This document shows positions 16,908-25,162 of a DNA stretch of 33,471 bases, piece after piece. How positions within the stretch are numbered: position 1 is the stretch's first letter; the number at the start of each line of letters is the position of its first letter. The notes beneath the pieces are model-generated. The model searched no databases. It saw only the letters and a program-made list of their open reading frames with translations, and had not been told where the DNA came from. The position numbers and the translations under genes are program-made. Source of the stretch: Psychrobacter sp. 5A.1 (GTDB lineage: Bacteria > Pseudomonadota > Gammaproteobacteria > Pseudomonadales > Moraxellaceae); NCBI RefSeq assembly GCF_030407455.1, contig NZ_JASDDJ010000034.1, forward strand, positions 1 to 33,471, given 5' to 3'.

Positions 16908-19349
16908 ATGAAAACATCGTCAACATCAGTAGTTAAATCTAAATGCTACAAGCGTAGTACGCTAAGTTATTCTCTGTGGTCATTGGCAGTGTTTTTTACC
17001 ACCTCGCTCAGTCATTTAGCCTATGCTGATATTGGTGATTGCTACGAAAAACAGCAAGATATTGGTTATTTTGGGCTATCAGAAGATGCACCACTTAAAA
17101 AGATAGATGAATACTATGTTCTTTATAATTCTTCAAATGAGATAGTCCAAAAGCGCTTATATGATATAAAGCTAGTGGGAGGTGGAAGGGTAGTAGCCAA
17201 GCGTGATGGGCTATATGGTGTCATAGATAAGGAGGGAAATATCATCTTTGATTTTGAATATGATGATATCGATACACTCAATAATAACTTTTATATCGTA
17301 TCCAAACTTCATAATGGCAAGCAAAACGATGCATTGGTGAAAGTTAGTAATACATTCAATAAAGAGTGGATATATCCTACGTCAAATGAGTTAGATACTG
17401 ACCTGAAAATAACATCGGTATATTACGATATCGATAGCGAAAAAAGCTACTATAAAGTCACCAGTAATATTAAAAATAAAGGTCAACTATCAGGGTTAAT
17501 AGATGGTACAGGAGCGATATTAGTTCCTATTGTATATGATGAAATGGAACACGTTGAAAATTGCGAAAATAATAATGTTGCTATGGAGGTTAGGCAAGGC
17601 AATCGATCAGGGGTTATAGATCGAAATCATAACTTTATTGTACCACTAAGACAAAAGCAATTTATCGATACGTTTCCTGAAAATCCTAGAATCATGAGAG
17701 TCAGACAGTCTTATCTTGATAGCGTAAGATCGATTAGCGATGGGGTGGGGTATGGTGAGTCTCATAGCGAGACGGTGATTATGCCTACAGGACGGGTTCT
17801 ATTTGAGTCAGAGACGTCGCTTATTGACGTTGCTGGCGATCTATATCGTTATTCTAAAAATGGTAAGTTTGGTCTTACTAATGGAGAGTTCAAAGATTTA
17901 TTGCCTGCTGATTTTGATGATATTATTTATGATTATGATATGCCCATTATAGTTATAAAGGACGGAAAGACTGGTATTGTTGAAGTTAGCGAGGATGACC
18001 AAAAATTGGTAGTCAAACGCTATTATGACTCTTTACAAACACTAAATAAGCAGTTTTTAAGAATAGAATCAGAATCTTATAATATTGATAATAAGCATCA
18101 GTTACCCAAGGACAGTTATGTATATTCACAACCTGTTGACGTGGATAATGATAACGACTATATCTTACTAGAACAGGAAGTTATATCTGATTCTGACTTA
18201 GTCGATGACATTACGCTAGATGTTGCTCCTGATCTGGATACTTCTGATGAAGGTCTTGAAAATCGTATTTATCTTAACTTTTATAACACATACTTTATTG
18301 CTTCAAAAGATAGAAAGTACGGTCTGATTAATAGTTACGGAACCCCAATCGTAGCCATTGAATACGATGAAATCATTGAGCGAGATGATTTTCTATTGGT
18401 GAAGAAAGGTGATAAGTACGGTGTTTTTGATATACAAGGTCAAACCATTCAGCCTGTAATTTATGATGCTATCATACCAACCAGTTCTTCTAGGTTCACC
18501 AATGAACCAAATGAGTATATCTTAATAAAGGACAGAAAAAAGGCACTGCTAGACACCAAAGGTAAGCTGATAACTGAATTTTTAGATATTGATATAGATC
18601 ACCAAGATATCAGAGATGGACATCCTCTAATTCCTGTTTCAAAGCAAGGCATGTATGGTTTCGCTGACAGAGCAACTGGAAAAGTACTCACAGCATTTAA
18701 GTATGAAGACTTTAATTATATTGGTGAATACGGTAAGGAAAATGACAATATTATCGTTCAGCTTGAGGGTAAGACAATGTTGCTTGGTGTAACTGGTAAA
18801 CCGTTGTTCCCTCAATATAATGGTTACTCTATTGTAGAAAAAAGTTATTACTCAAATCCTACTGCTTTTATTATCAGTTACAAAGGTTTAAAAGGAGCTG
18901 TAGACGCTGAAGGTAAGGTAATAATTGAGCCTGTTTATGAAGCGTTATACTTAGCGCAGAATATTGCCGAGTACAACGATCTATTGAATGAGGGAGCAGA
19001 ACAAGAAGATACGATTCGTTATATTTTTGCCAAAAATGATCTCTATGGTTTGTTAGATAACCAAGGAAATCAACTAATAGAGGCTAAGTATCTTGATATA
19101 CTACCTTTGAGCAATTCACCCTATTTCGCAGCAGTTAATGCAGTTAGCACGGAACCTAAGTACGCAGTTATTAATGAACACGGTGAAAACCTTACTGATT
19201 ATAGTTACGATGAAATAGGCTCAGAGCTAGATGGTTCGGATGTAGAGATTCACACAGTAAATAAAGACGAGAGTAAAGTGGAGATATGGGATGACAAAAT
19301 AAATCTTATAAAAACGATTACTTACGATGAATATTTCTATGACAACTGA
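16908..19349 (+). CDS. Exported WG-repeat protein, long type (813 aa)
   Basis: The ATG at 16908 is preferred: GGGAA lies 7 nt before it. A GTG at 16875 and an ATG at 16896 are in frame. The N-terminus has a long basic region and then the hydrophobic stretch SLWSLAVFFTTSLSHLAYA|DIGDC, a signal peptide with an unusually long n-region. About thirteen degenerate WG units follow (YGVIDKEG, SGLIDGTG, SGVIDRNH, YGLINSYG, YGVFDIQG, YGFADRATG, KGAVDAEG, YGLLDNQG). It is closely paralogous to the protein at 11994 over the first 250 residues, including the two mature Cys (IGDC and VENC). Around the middle lies an acidic, low-complexity stretch rich in Asp with no WG unit. It is divergent from the short WG gene at 15343. 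No known function. Confidence 0.83.
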   Translation: MKTSSTSVVKSKCYKRSTLSYSLWSLAVFFTTSLSHLAYADIGDCYEKQQDIGYFGLSEDAPLKKIDEYYVLYNSSNEIVQKRLYDIKLVGGGRVVAKRDGLYGVIDKEGNIIFDFEYDDIDTLNNNFYIVSKLHNGKQNDALVKVSNTFNKEWIYPTSNELDTDLKITSVYYDIDSEKSYYKVTSNIKNKGQLSGLIDGTGAILVPIVYDEMEHVENCENNNVAMEVRQGNRSGVIDRNHNFIVPLRQKQFIDTFPENPRIMRVRQSYLDSVRSISDGVGYGESHSETVIMPTGRVLFESETSLIDVAGDLYRYSKNGKFGLTNGEFKDLLPADFDDIIYDYDMPIIVIKDGKTGIVEVSEDDQKLVVKRYYDSLQTLNKQFLRIESESYNIDNKHQLPKDSYVYSQPVDVDNDNDYILLEQEVISDSDLVDDITLDVAPDLDTSDEGLENRIYLNFYNTYFIASKDRKYGLINSYGTPIVAIEYDEIIERDDFLLVKKGDKYGVFDIQGQTIQPVIYDAIIPTSSSRFTNEPNEYILIKDRKKALLDTKGKLITEFLDIDIDHQDIRDGHPLIPVSKQGMYGFADRATGKVLTAFKYEDFNYIGEYGKENDNIIVQLEGKTMLLGVTGKPLFPQYNGYSIVEKSYYSNPTAFIISYKGLKGAVDAEGKVIIEPVYEALYLAQNIAEYNDLLNEGAEQEDTIRYIFAKNDLYGLLDNQGNQLIEAKYLDILPLSNSPYFAAVNAVSTEPKYAVINEHGENLTDYSYDEIGSELDGSDVEIHTVNKDESKVEIWDDKINLIKTITYDEYFYDN

Positions 19350-19355
19350 GACTGC

Positions 19356-19374
19356 GGGGGGAGTTTCCCCCCCC
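19356..19374. terminator. G/C-run hairpin between convergent genes
   Basis: Six G (19356-19361), then AGTTT, then eight C (19367-19374) can fold as GGGGGGA-GTT-TCCCCCC. It lies 7 nt after the stop of the long WG gene and about 90 nt after the stop of the convergent IclR gene. No T tract follows on either strand, so it is only a possible terminator. The homopolymer runs stand out in AT-rich surroundings and are prone to length change. Confidence 0.4.
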
Positions 19375-19466
19375 AATCCTGCATACTTTAAATACGGCTG
19401 GGCAGATTATTGGTTTGATTCTTTTAGATATACTGTTAGCACCAGCATTTGATAGTTTATGCGCTA

Positions 19467-20231
19467 TCAGTGTGCCGCAATCAACCCCAAACGCTGTTCA
19501 ATTTGCTCAGCCAATTCAATCAATACCGTACTCACTTCCTCACGTCTAATCTCATACTCTCCCTGCAAAAAACTTACCGCCATACCAGCAATCGCAATAC
19601 CTGATGCATTACGAATGTATGTGCCCAAGCAATACATGCCATCACGTAGCTGCCCATCGTCCAGTGAAATACGACTTTCATGAATCGCACTAAGCTCATT
19701 CGCCAAATCATCAAAATTATCGACACCGTGCTGAGTAATGGGCGCAGGAAAACCTGTGGCGTATATGGATTTTATATTATCCATAGAAAAGGTAGAAAGC
19801 ATGGCTTTGCCCGTGGCAGAAAACACGGCCGGTACGCGGACACCAGCGCGAAAAGTAAAGCCAAGTGGTGCAGGTGCTTCATGACACGCCAAAAATACCA
19901 CCTCCCCTAAGTCCAGTTTTGACAAGGTCACTGTATGTTGGAGTAGTACCGGATACTGCACAATAAGGTCTTTGAATAATTGAATGACGCCTTGTTGTTG
20001 CTCGTATTTCCCCGCCCAATACATCAAATAAGAACCCAAATGAAAGCGGCTATCAGCATCTTTATAGATGACATGTTTGGTCAGCAGACTTTGCAAAATA
20101 TTGTGGGTTGAGCTGCGCGGCAGACCAAGCTCTTTGGCAATATGAGCCGCCGTTAGAGGCTGGGCGCTATCAGTAATCAAATCTAAAATCTGAAAGGTTT
20201 TGTCCAATGCAGGAACAGCAGTTGTGCTCAT
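19467..20231 (-). CDS. IclR-family transcriptional regulator, probable regulator of gabDT
   Basis: The 254-residue protein has the standard IclR length and order. The winged helix-turn-helix lies at about residues 8-70 (ALDKTFQILDLI, then LTAAHIAKELGLPRSSTHNI), followed by the effector domain (VPAVFSATGKAMLS and GMYCLGTYIRNASGIAIAGM, the latter close to the family's C-terminal motif). It is divergent from gabD with 229 bp between the starts, and this gap holds a good promoter and a palindrome just downstream of it. It therefore probably represses gabDT until an effector such as GABA or a semialdehyde is present; the effector is a guess. It is not a close copy of the IclR protein at 2380-3207. 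Confidence 0.87.
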   Translation of the reverse strand: MSTTAVPALDKTFQILDLITDSAQPLTAAHIAKELGLPRSSTHNILQSLLTKHVIYKDADSRFHLGSYLMYWAGKYEQQQGVIQLFKDLIVQYPVLLQHTVTLSKLDLGEVVFLACHEAPAPLGFTFRAGVRVPAVFSATGKAMLSTFSMDNIKSIYATGFPAPITQHGVDNFDDLANELSAIHESRISLDDGQLRDGMYCLGTYIRNASGIAIAGMAVSFLQGEYEIRREEVSTVLIELAEQIEQRLGLIAAH

Positions 20232-20309
20232 AAGGAACCTATAAAAGTCAGTAGAATTAAGACGGTAGAAAAATAAAGCGATAAATTACCACGAAAGTGA
20301 TAATAGGGG

Positions 20310-20339
20310 TTGCAAATCGCGTCATATCATTCTTATAAT
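20310..20339 (+). promoter_or_regulatory. Candidate sigma-70 promoter for gabD
   Basis: TTGCAA (20310-20315) and TATAAT (20334-20339), separated by 18 nt, read towards gabD. The -10 is a perfect consensus. This places the transcript start near 20346, giving a leader of about 115 nt before the gabD ATG. Confidence 0.5.
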
Positions 20340-20361
20340 AACGTCTCGTATATAGAATATG

Positions 20362-20379
20362 TGTTCAGTATATTGAACA
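20362..20379. promoter_or_regulatory. Candidate IclR operator in the gabD leader
   Basis: TGTTCA and TGAACA flank the 6-nt spacer GTATAT, giving an 18-nt dyad. It lies about 22 nt after the candidate -10, where a bound repressor would block transcription of gabD. Assignment to the divergent IclR protein follows from position only. Confidence 0.45.
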
Positions 20380-20460
20380 AAAAGCGAATTATCAATAATT
20401 ATTTACGGCCTATTATTCATCTTAATAAACATACCACCTTATATGACAAGGAGCGTCAAT

Positions 20461-21924
20461 ATGTCACATGCGCTACAGTTATCAAATCCAGACTTACTCA
20501 AACAATCTTGCTTTATAAAGGACGGCTGGCACGTTGCTAGTGACGAGGCTGTGCTTGAGGTAAATAACCCTTTCAATGGCGAGCTCATTGGTACTGTACC
20601 AAGTCTCACGACAGCAGATGTCAATGAAGCGGTTGCCTATGCTCATGACGTCCAAGCAGATTGGGCAGCAAAAACAGCCAAAGAGCGTGCAGAGTTATTG
20701 CAAAAGTGGGCTGATCTGATCGATGCTAATAAAGAAGATTTGGCCATCATCATGACCGCTGAGCAAGGTAAGCCACTCACTGAGTCACGTGGTGAAGTGG
20801 GTTATGCCAATAGCTTCATTCGCTGGTTTGCCGAAGAAGGTAAGCGTGTCTATGGTGATGTCATTCCTGCCAATAATACACAGCTACGCCATGTCGTGCT
20901 CAAGCAGCCAGTCGGTGTTTGCGCCGCTATCACGCCTTGGAACTTTCCAGCAGCGATGATCACGCGCAAAGTAGCACCTGCGCTAGCAGCAGGCTGTACG
21001 ATTATCGTCAAACCTGCTACCGAGACACCGTATTCGGCATTGGCACTTGGCGTGTTGGCAGAGCAAGCGGGTATTCCAGCTGGCGTTATTCAGGTCGTTA
21101 CTGGCAAATCCTCTGTCATCGGTGACATCTTAACGGGTGATGCCCGCATTCATAAACTGTCATTTACAGGTTCTACAGAAGTAGGCCGTACGTTGATGGC
21201 TCAGTGTGCGCCGACCATCAAAAAGCTATCGTTAGAGTTGGGTGGTAATGCGCCGTTTATCGTCTTTGATGATGCAGACTTAGAAAAAGCCGCGACTGGC
21301 TTAATCGCGTCTAAATATCGTAATGCTGGTCAGACCTGCGTTTGCGCCAACCGCGTGTACGTTCAAGACAGCATCAAAGACGAGTTCTTAAACATCTTTG
21401 TCAAAAAAGTCGCTGAGTTAACAGTAGGTAACGGCTTAGAAGAAGGCGTCGATATTGGTCCTCTTATCAACAAAAAAGCATTAGACAAAGTACAAGCCCT
21501 ACTCAAAGATGCATTGGATAAAGGGGCAAAACTGGTTGCTGGTGGTAGTGTCAATGACGCCTCAGAGCTGACGTACAATCCAACCATCATTACTGATATT
21601 AGCAGTGATATGGATATCGCCTCTGAAGAAATCTTTGGTCCGATTGCGACCATCTTTACCTTTAAAGATGAAGCAGACGTTATTCGTGCTGCTAACGATA
21701 CCATCTATGGCTTGGCCGCTTACTTTTATAGTAGCGACTATGCACGTTCATGGCGTGTGACGGAAGGCTTGGAGTACGGCATCATCGGTCACAACACGGG
21801 TTTGATTTCTACAGAAGTTGCGCCGTTTGGCGGTGTGAAGCAGTCTGGATTTGGCCGCGAAGGTTCAAAATACGGCATCGAAGACTATATCACGACCAAA
21901 TACTGGTGCTCTGATATCAGCTAA
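20461..21924 (+). CDS. gabD: NADP-dependent succinate-semialdehyde dehydrogenase
   Basis: The enzyme oxidises succinate semialdehyde to succinate, the last step of GABA breakdown, and GabD-type enzymes can also oxidise glutarate semialdehyde from 5-aminovalerate. The start at 20461 is fixed by AAGGAG 7 nt upstream; an in-frame ATG 18 nt earlier lacks it. The product is 487 residues, close to E. coli GabD. Aldehyde dehydrogenase landmarks are all present: the substrate/cofactor motif TPWNFPAAMITRKVAPALAAG, the FTGSTEVGR nucleotide-binding stretch, catalytic Glu259 in LELGGNAPF, catalytic Cys293 in GQTCVCANR, and EEIFGP. The double-Cys form CVC at the active site is typical of GabD. It is followed by gabT on the same strand, 176 nt later. 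The IclR gene on its other side probably regulates it. Confidence 0.95.
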   Translation: MSHALQLSNPDLLKQSCFIKDGWHVASDEAVLEVNNPFNGELIGTVPSLTTADVNEAVAYAHDVQADWAAKTAKERAELLQKWADLIDANKEDLAIIMTAEQGKPLTESRGEVGYANSFIRWFAEEGKRVYGDVIPANNTQLRHVVLKQPVGVCAAITPWNFPAAMITRKVAPALAAGCTIIVKPATETPYSALALGVLAEQAGIPAGVIQVVTGKSSVIGDILTGDARIHKLSFTGSTEVGRTLMAQCAPTIKKLSLELGGNAPFIVFDDADLEKAATGLIASKYRNAGQTCVCANRVYVQDSIKDEFLNIFVKKVAELTVGNGLEEGVDIGPLINKKALDKVQALLKDALDKGAKLVAGGSVNDASELTYNPTIITDISSDMDIASEEIFGPIATIFTFKDEADVIRAANDTIYGLAAYFYSSDYARSWRVTEGLEYGIIGHNTGLISTEVAPFGGVKQSGFGREGSKYGIEDYITTKYWCSDIS

Positions 21925-21995
21925 TCGCCATAACATGGTTAAGGCGTGTTTGATATTTAGCAGGACATCAATTAGCGCAAATTTTTAGATATCTG

Positions 21996-22021
21996 TGGTG
22001 TTTGTTTGATCAAAAACACCA
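21996..22021 (+). promoter_or_regulatory. Hairpin between gabD and gabT
   Basis: TGGTGTTT (21996-22003) and AAACACCA (22014-22021) form a perfect 8-bp stem over a 10-nt loop. An 11-nt direct repeat, TTTGATATTTA, stands on both sides (21949-21959 and 22022-22032). It could weaken read-through from gabD to gabT or protect the message; no clean T tract follows. The rest of the 176-nt gap holds nothing recognised except the gabT ribosome site AAAAGGA. Confidence 0.35.
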
Positions 22022-22100
22022 TTTGATATTTATTAACTATTCAATAAACCGCCACTCACTAGATGGCACTTATATTACGAACAAAGAAAAGGACATTCTC

Positions 22101-23363
22101 ATGACGACTACCAATCAATCATTACTTGAGCGCCGCAAAGCTATTTTACCAACAGGACTTGGGGTTGCCTTTCCTATCTTTGCAGAAAGAGCAAAGAATT
22201 CAGAAGTTTGGGACGTTGAAGGCAATCGTTATATTGACTTCGTTGGCGGTATCTCAGTATTGAACACCGGTCACAGCCATCCAAAAATTACTCAGCGTGT
22301 CCATGAGCAGTTAGACAAGTTTACGCACACTGCAGCGCAAATGATCAACTACGAATGCTATGTAGATTTGGCAGAAAAGCTGTGTGAAAAAGCGCCTATT
22401 ACTGGTCCGACAAAAGCGTTCTTTTTGACGACTGGTGCAGAAGCCGTCGAAAACTGCATCAAGATTGCTCGTGCTAAAACCCGTCGTCCAGGCGTGATTT
22501 CTTTTGTTGGCGGTTGGCATGGTCGTACCATGATGTGTATGAGCCTGACAGGCAAAGTACTACCATACAAAAAGAACTTTGGCCCGATGCCAGGACCTGT
22601 ATTCCACGCATTGTTCCCTGCAGAAGAGTTGAACGTGACAGAAGCGCAAGCATTGCATAGCCTTGACATGATCTTCCAAGCAGACATCGACCCTAGTGAA
22701 GTGGCAGCAATGATCATCGAGCCAGTCCAAGGCGAGGGTGGTTTCCATCAGGTGACGCCGTCATTTGCCAAAGCGTTGCGCGAGATTTGTGATGAGCATG
22801 GCATCGTGCTTATTTTTGACGAAGTACAGTGTGGTTTCGCCAGAACCGGTACGTTGTTCGCCACTGAACAGCTAGGCGTTGAGCCTGATCTAATGACTGC
22901 TGCGAAGAGTTTGGCGGGTGGTTATCCTATCTCTGCGGTCATCGGTCGTGCTGACATCATGGATGCGCCGCAAGTAGGCGGCTTAGGTGGTACTTATTCT
23001 GGTAACCCACTTGCTTGTGTGGCGGCGCTTGCTGTTATGGAAGTAATCGAAGAAGAAAACTTACTTGAGCGTAGTATCGAGATTGGCGATACCATTGCTT
23101 CATTCTTAAAAGGCTTAAACCTCAGTAGTATCGGTCATATTCGTTATAAAGGCGCTATGCTGGCGTTTGAATTGATCGATAGCGAAGGCAAACCTGATGC
23201 CGCAGCCGCAAACCATCTAAAAGCAAAATCATTTGAGCAAGGCTTGTTGCTAGCGTCTTGTGGTATGTATGGCAATGCCATTCGTGTGATGGTGCCATTG
23301 ACGGTTGAAGACGAAGTGCTACAAGAAGGTCTTGATATTATCAAAGGTATTTTAACGGCGTAA
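22101..23363 (+). CDS. gabT: 4-aminobutyrate (GABA) aminotransferase
   Basis: This PLP enzyme moves the amino group of GABA to 2-oxoglutarate, giving succinate semialdehyde for GabD. Enzymes of this type also use 5-aminovalerate, which would link to the glutarate genes at 3384-5982. The start at 22101 has AAAAGGA 7 nt upstream and yields 420 residues, the family length; the frame is open further up but without a ribosome site. Class III aminotransferase features are FVGGISVLNTGHSHP (about residues 43-57), FFLTTGAEAVENCIKIARA, the motif FDEVQCGFARTG with the aspartate that binds the pyridine nitrogen, and Lys269 in AAKSLAGGYPIS as the Schiff-base lysine. A strong terminator follows. PuuE, the paralogue dedicated to putrescine-derived GABA, cannot be told apart from GabT by motif alone. 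Confidence 0.94.
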   Translation: MTTTNQSLLERRKAILPTGLGVAFPIFAERAKNSEVWDVEGNRYIDFVGGISVLNTGHSHPKITQRVHEQLDKFTHTAAQMINYECYVDLAEKLCEKAPITGPTKAFFLTTGAEAVENCIKIARAKTRRPGVISFVGGWHGRTMMCMSLTGKVLPYKKNFGPMPGPVFHALFPAEELNVTEAQALHSLDMIFQADIDPSEVAAMIIEPVQGEGGFHQVTPSFAKALREICDEHGIVLIFDEVQCGFARTGTLFATEQLGVEPDLMTAAKSLAGGYPISAVIGRADIMDAPQVGGLGGTYSGNPLACVAALAVMEVIEEENLLERSIEIGDTIASFLKGLNLSSIGHIRYKGAMLAFELIDSEGKPDAAAANHLKAKSFEQGLLLASCGMYGNAIRVMVPLTVEDEVLQEGLDIIKGILTA

Positions 23364-23443
23364 GCTGATTGATATCGGATTGACCATCGTTGATCTAACA
23401 GCAAGATTGCCCGCATGGCTCTCGCTTTGAGTACATTTTTTCC

Positions 23444-23481
23444 AACGGCGCCTTGCAAGTCAAGACGCCGTTGCTGTTTTT
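23444..23481 (+). terminator. Rho-independent terminator after gabT
   Basis: AACGGCG (23444-23450) pairs with CGCCGTT (23466-23472), and an inner CTTG/CAAG stem closes around CAAGT. The sequence GCTGTTTTT follows. It lies about 80 nt after the gabT stop, so gabDT and the permease gene are probably separate transcripts. The remaining 23482-23625 carries the permease leader, with AAGGAG before its ATG. Confidence 0.72.
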
Positions 23482-23625
23482 GCTATTTGATTATCAGATA
23501 AGTCGCAAACGACAGCGTTGATCAAAAGGTATATATGATAATTATGATGGGTACTATCCCGCTAAACAAAAAATAGTGTGATCGTAACGGGTTGACACGG
23601 ATGACACACAGACAAGGAGTAAATT

Positions 23626-25068
23626 ATGTCTGAACTAAAGAAATCGTTAGGAACGCTGGATATTATTGCCTTAGCATTTGGTGCGATGGTTGGTTGGGGT
23701 TGGGTAGTGTTGGCAGGTGGTTGGATTTTATCTGCGGGTACGTGGGGCGCGATGTTGGCGTTCTTGATAGGCGGGTTGGCAGTGATACTGATCGGCGTGA
23801 CTTATGCTGAGCTTGCTGCCTCCATGCCGATTACTGGTGGCGAGCATACTTATACGCATCGAGCGCTAGGGGTCAATGTCTCCTTTATTTGCTCATGGAG
23901 TATCTTATTCGGCTATTTTTCGGTGGTCGCGTTTGAGGCGGTTGCCTTACCGACAGTCGTAGAATATTTTATTCCTAATTATAACCAAGGGTATCTTTGG
24001 ACCATTGCTGGGTGGGATGTGTATGCCACTTGGGTGGGCGTCGGAATGCTGGGCTCTGTCATCGTCACTTGGCTGAATATACGCGGCATGGAAGTCAGTG
24101 CTTGGTTCCAAAAAACGGCCGTATTGGGTATTTTATTCGTTGGTACGTTATTGTTCATCGGTGCGGTCTTGTTCAATCCTGAAACCTCAAACTCGATACA
24201 AGCGCCAGCATTCATTGGTGGAATCGGCGGTATGATGGCAGTGATTGTCATGGTGCCTTTTATGTTTGTCGGTTTTGATGTCATTCCACAAGCGGCAGAA
24301 GAGATTGATTTAACTCGCCCCAATATTGGCAAGTTTTTGATTGTCTCTATCGTGGTTGCGGTGCTGTGGTATGTGGGTATCGCTTGGAGCGTCGGCACGA
24401 CTTTGCCACTTGTCCAAGCAGAAAACTCAACCCTCGCTACTGCTGATGCGATGACCAATGCGTGGCAAGGTAAGTGGGCAGGTATCTTACTGGTTATTGG
24501 TGGTGTGCTGGGTATTTTATCGAGCTGGAACGCCTTCTTAATCGGTGGTAGTCGCCTGTTGTATGCGATGTCAAAAGCACATATGTTGCCAGCGTTTTTG
24601 GGCAAATTGCATCCAAAATACAATACGCCATCAAATGCCATCTTATTGATTGGTGGTTTGGCGACGTTAGCACCATTGTTTGGTCGTAAAATGCTGGTTT
24701 GGATCGTAGATGCAGGTGGTTTTGGTATCATCATTGCCTATACCTGTGTGGCGATATCATTCTTAGTATTACGCTATCGTGAGCCTGATATGGTACGTCC
24801 ATTCAAAATACCCGCAGGTAAGCTGGTCGGTATGATCACGATTGCGCTTAGCATTGGTATGTTGATGCTGTATATGCCAGGTATGCCATCGGCACTGACA
24901 CCAATCGAGTGGTGGATTTTCTTTGGCTGGACTGTCTTGGGCATCGTGTTGTATGGCTATGCGAGAGTGAAATATCCGGGTATTAGTGAGGCGATCATGG
25001 CAGAAGAGCTGCGTGAATTAAAAATCGTCAATCAATTGTGGTTAAAAGACAATCCACCCAAACGCTAA
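23626..25068 (+). CDS. APC-superfamily amino acid permease, substrate probably GABA, putrescine or a related amino acid
   Basis: The 480-residue protein is very hydrophobic with about 12 membrane segments spread along its length. It has APC-family features: the first helix LGTLDIIALAFGAMVGWGWV, helix 3 with YAELAASMPITGGEHTYTHR, and the conserved helix 6 region MVPFMFVGFDVIPQAAEEID. It should sit in the inner membrane and import an amino acid or polyamine with protons or by exchange. AAGGAG precedes the ATG. The place directly after gabDT and before the agmatine/putrescine genes suggests GABA, putrescine or 5-aminovalerate, but the sequence does not settle the substrate. The GWGW in helix 1 replaces the more usual G.G form, so the substrate site may be unusual. 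A bidirectional terminator follows. Confidence 0.87.
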   Translation: MSELKKSLGTLDIIALAFGAMVGWGWVVLAGGWILSAGTWGAMLAFLIGGLAVILIGVTYAELAASMPITGGEHTYTHRALGVNVSFICSWSILFGYFSVVAFEAVALPTVVEYFIPNYNQGYLWTIAGWDVYATWVGVGMLGSVIVTWLNIRGMEVSAWFQKTAVLGILFVGTLLFIGAVLFNPETSNSIQAPAFIGGIGGMMAVIVMVPFMFVGFDVIPQAAEEIDLTRPNIGKFLIVSIVVAVLWYVGIAWSVGTTLPLVQAENSTLATADAMTNAWQGKWAGILLVIGGVLGILSSWNAFLIGGSRLLYAMSKAHMLPAFLGKLHPKYNTPSNAILLIGGLATLAPLFGRKMLVWIVDAGGFGIIIAYTCVAISFLVLRYREPDMVRPFKIPAGKLVGMITIALSIGMLMLYMPGMPSALTPIEWWIFFGWTVLGIVLYGYARVKYPGISEAIMAEELRELKIVNQLWLKDNPPKR

Positions 25069-25104
25069 GCTTGTCGAGCAGAATTTTTAACCAAATCATC
25101 CTTC

Positions 25105-25137
25105 AAAAAAAGCCTAACATTGAATGTTAGGCTTTTT
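25105..25137. terminator. Bidirectional rho-independent terminator
   Basis: AGCCTAACATT (25111-25121) and AATGTTAGGCT (25123-25133) form a perfect stem. It has A6 on the left and T5 on the right, so it works in both directions. It sits between the permease gene (plus) and the aldehyde dehydrogenase gene (minus), which converge here. Confidence 0.85.
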
Positions 25138-25162
25138 GCTATTCCAAAAACCACGCTATTGA

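Noticed and set aside
7089..19349. WG-repeat genes as parts of a prophage or tail cluster
   Set aside because: No phage structural, lysis, integrase or terminase genes are present, and the products carry normal export signals.
23979..24734. Long minus-strand open frame (251 codons) opposite the permease gene
   Set aside because: It lies wholly inside the permease gene, has no ribosome site, and its composition (many Pro, Ile, Thr, Lys) is what the complement of a membrane-protein gene gives.
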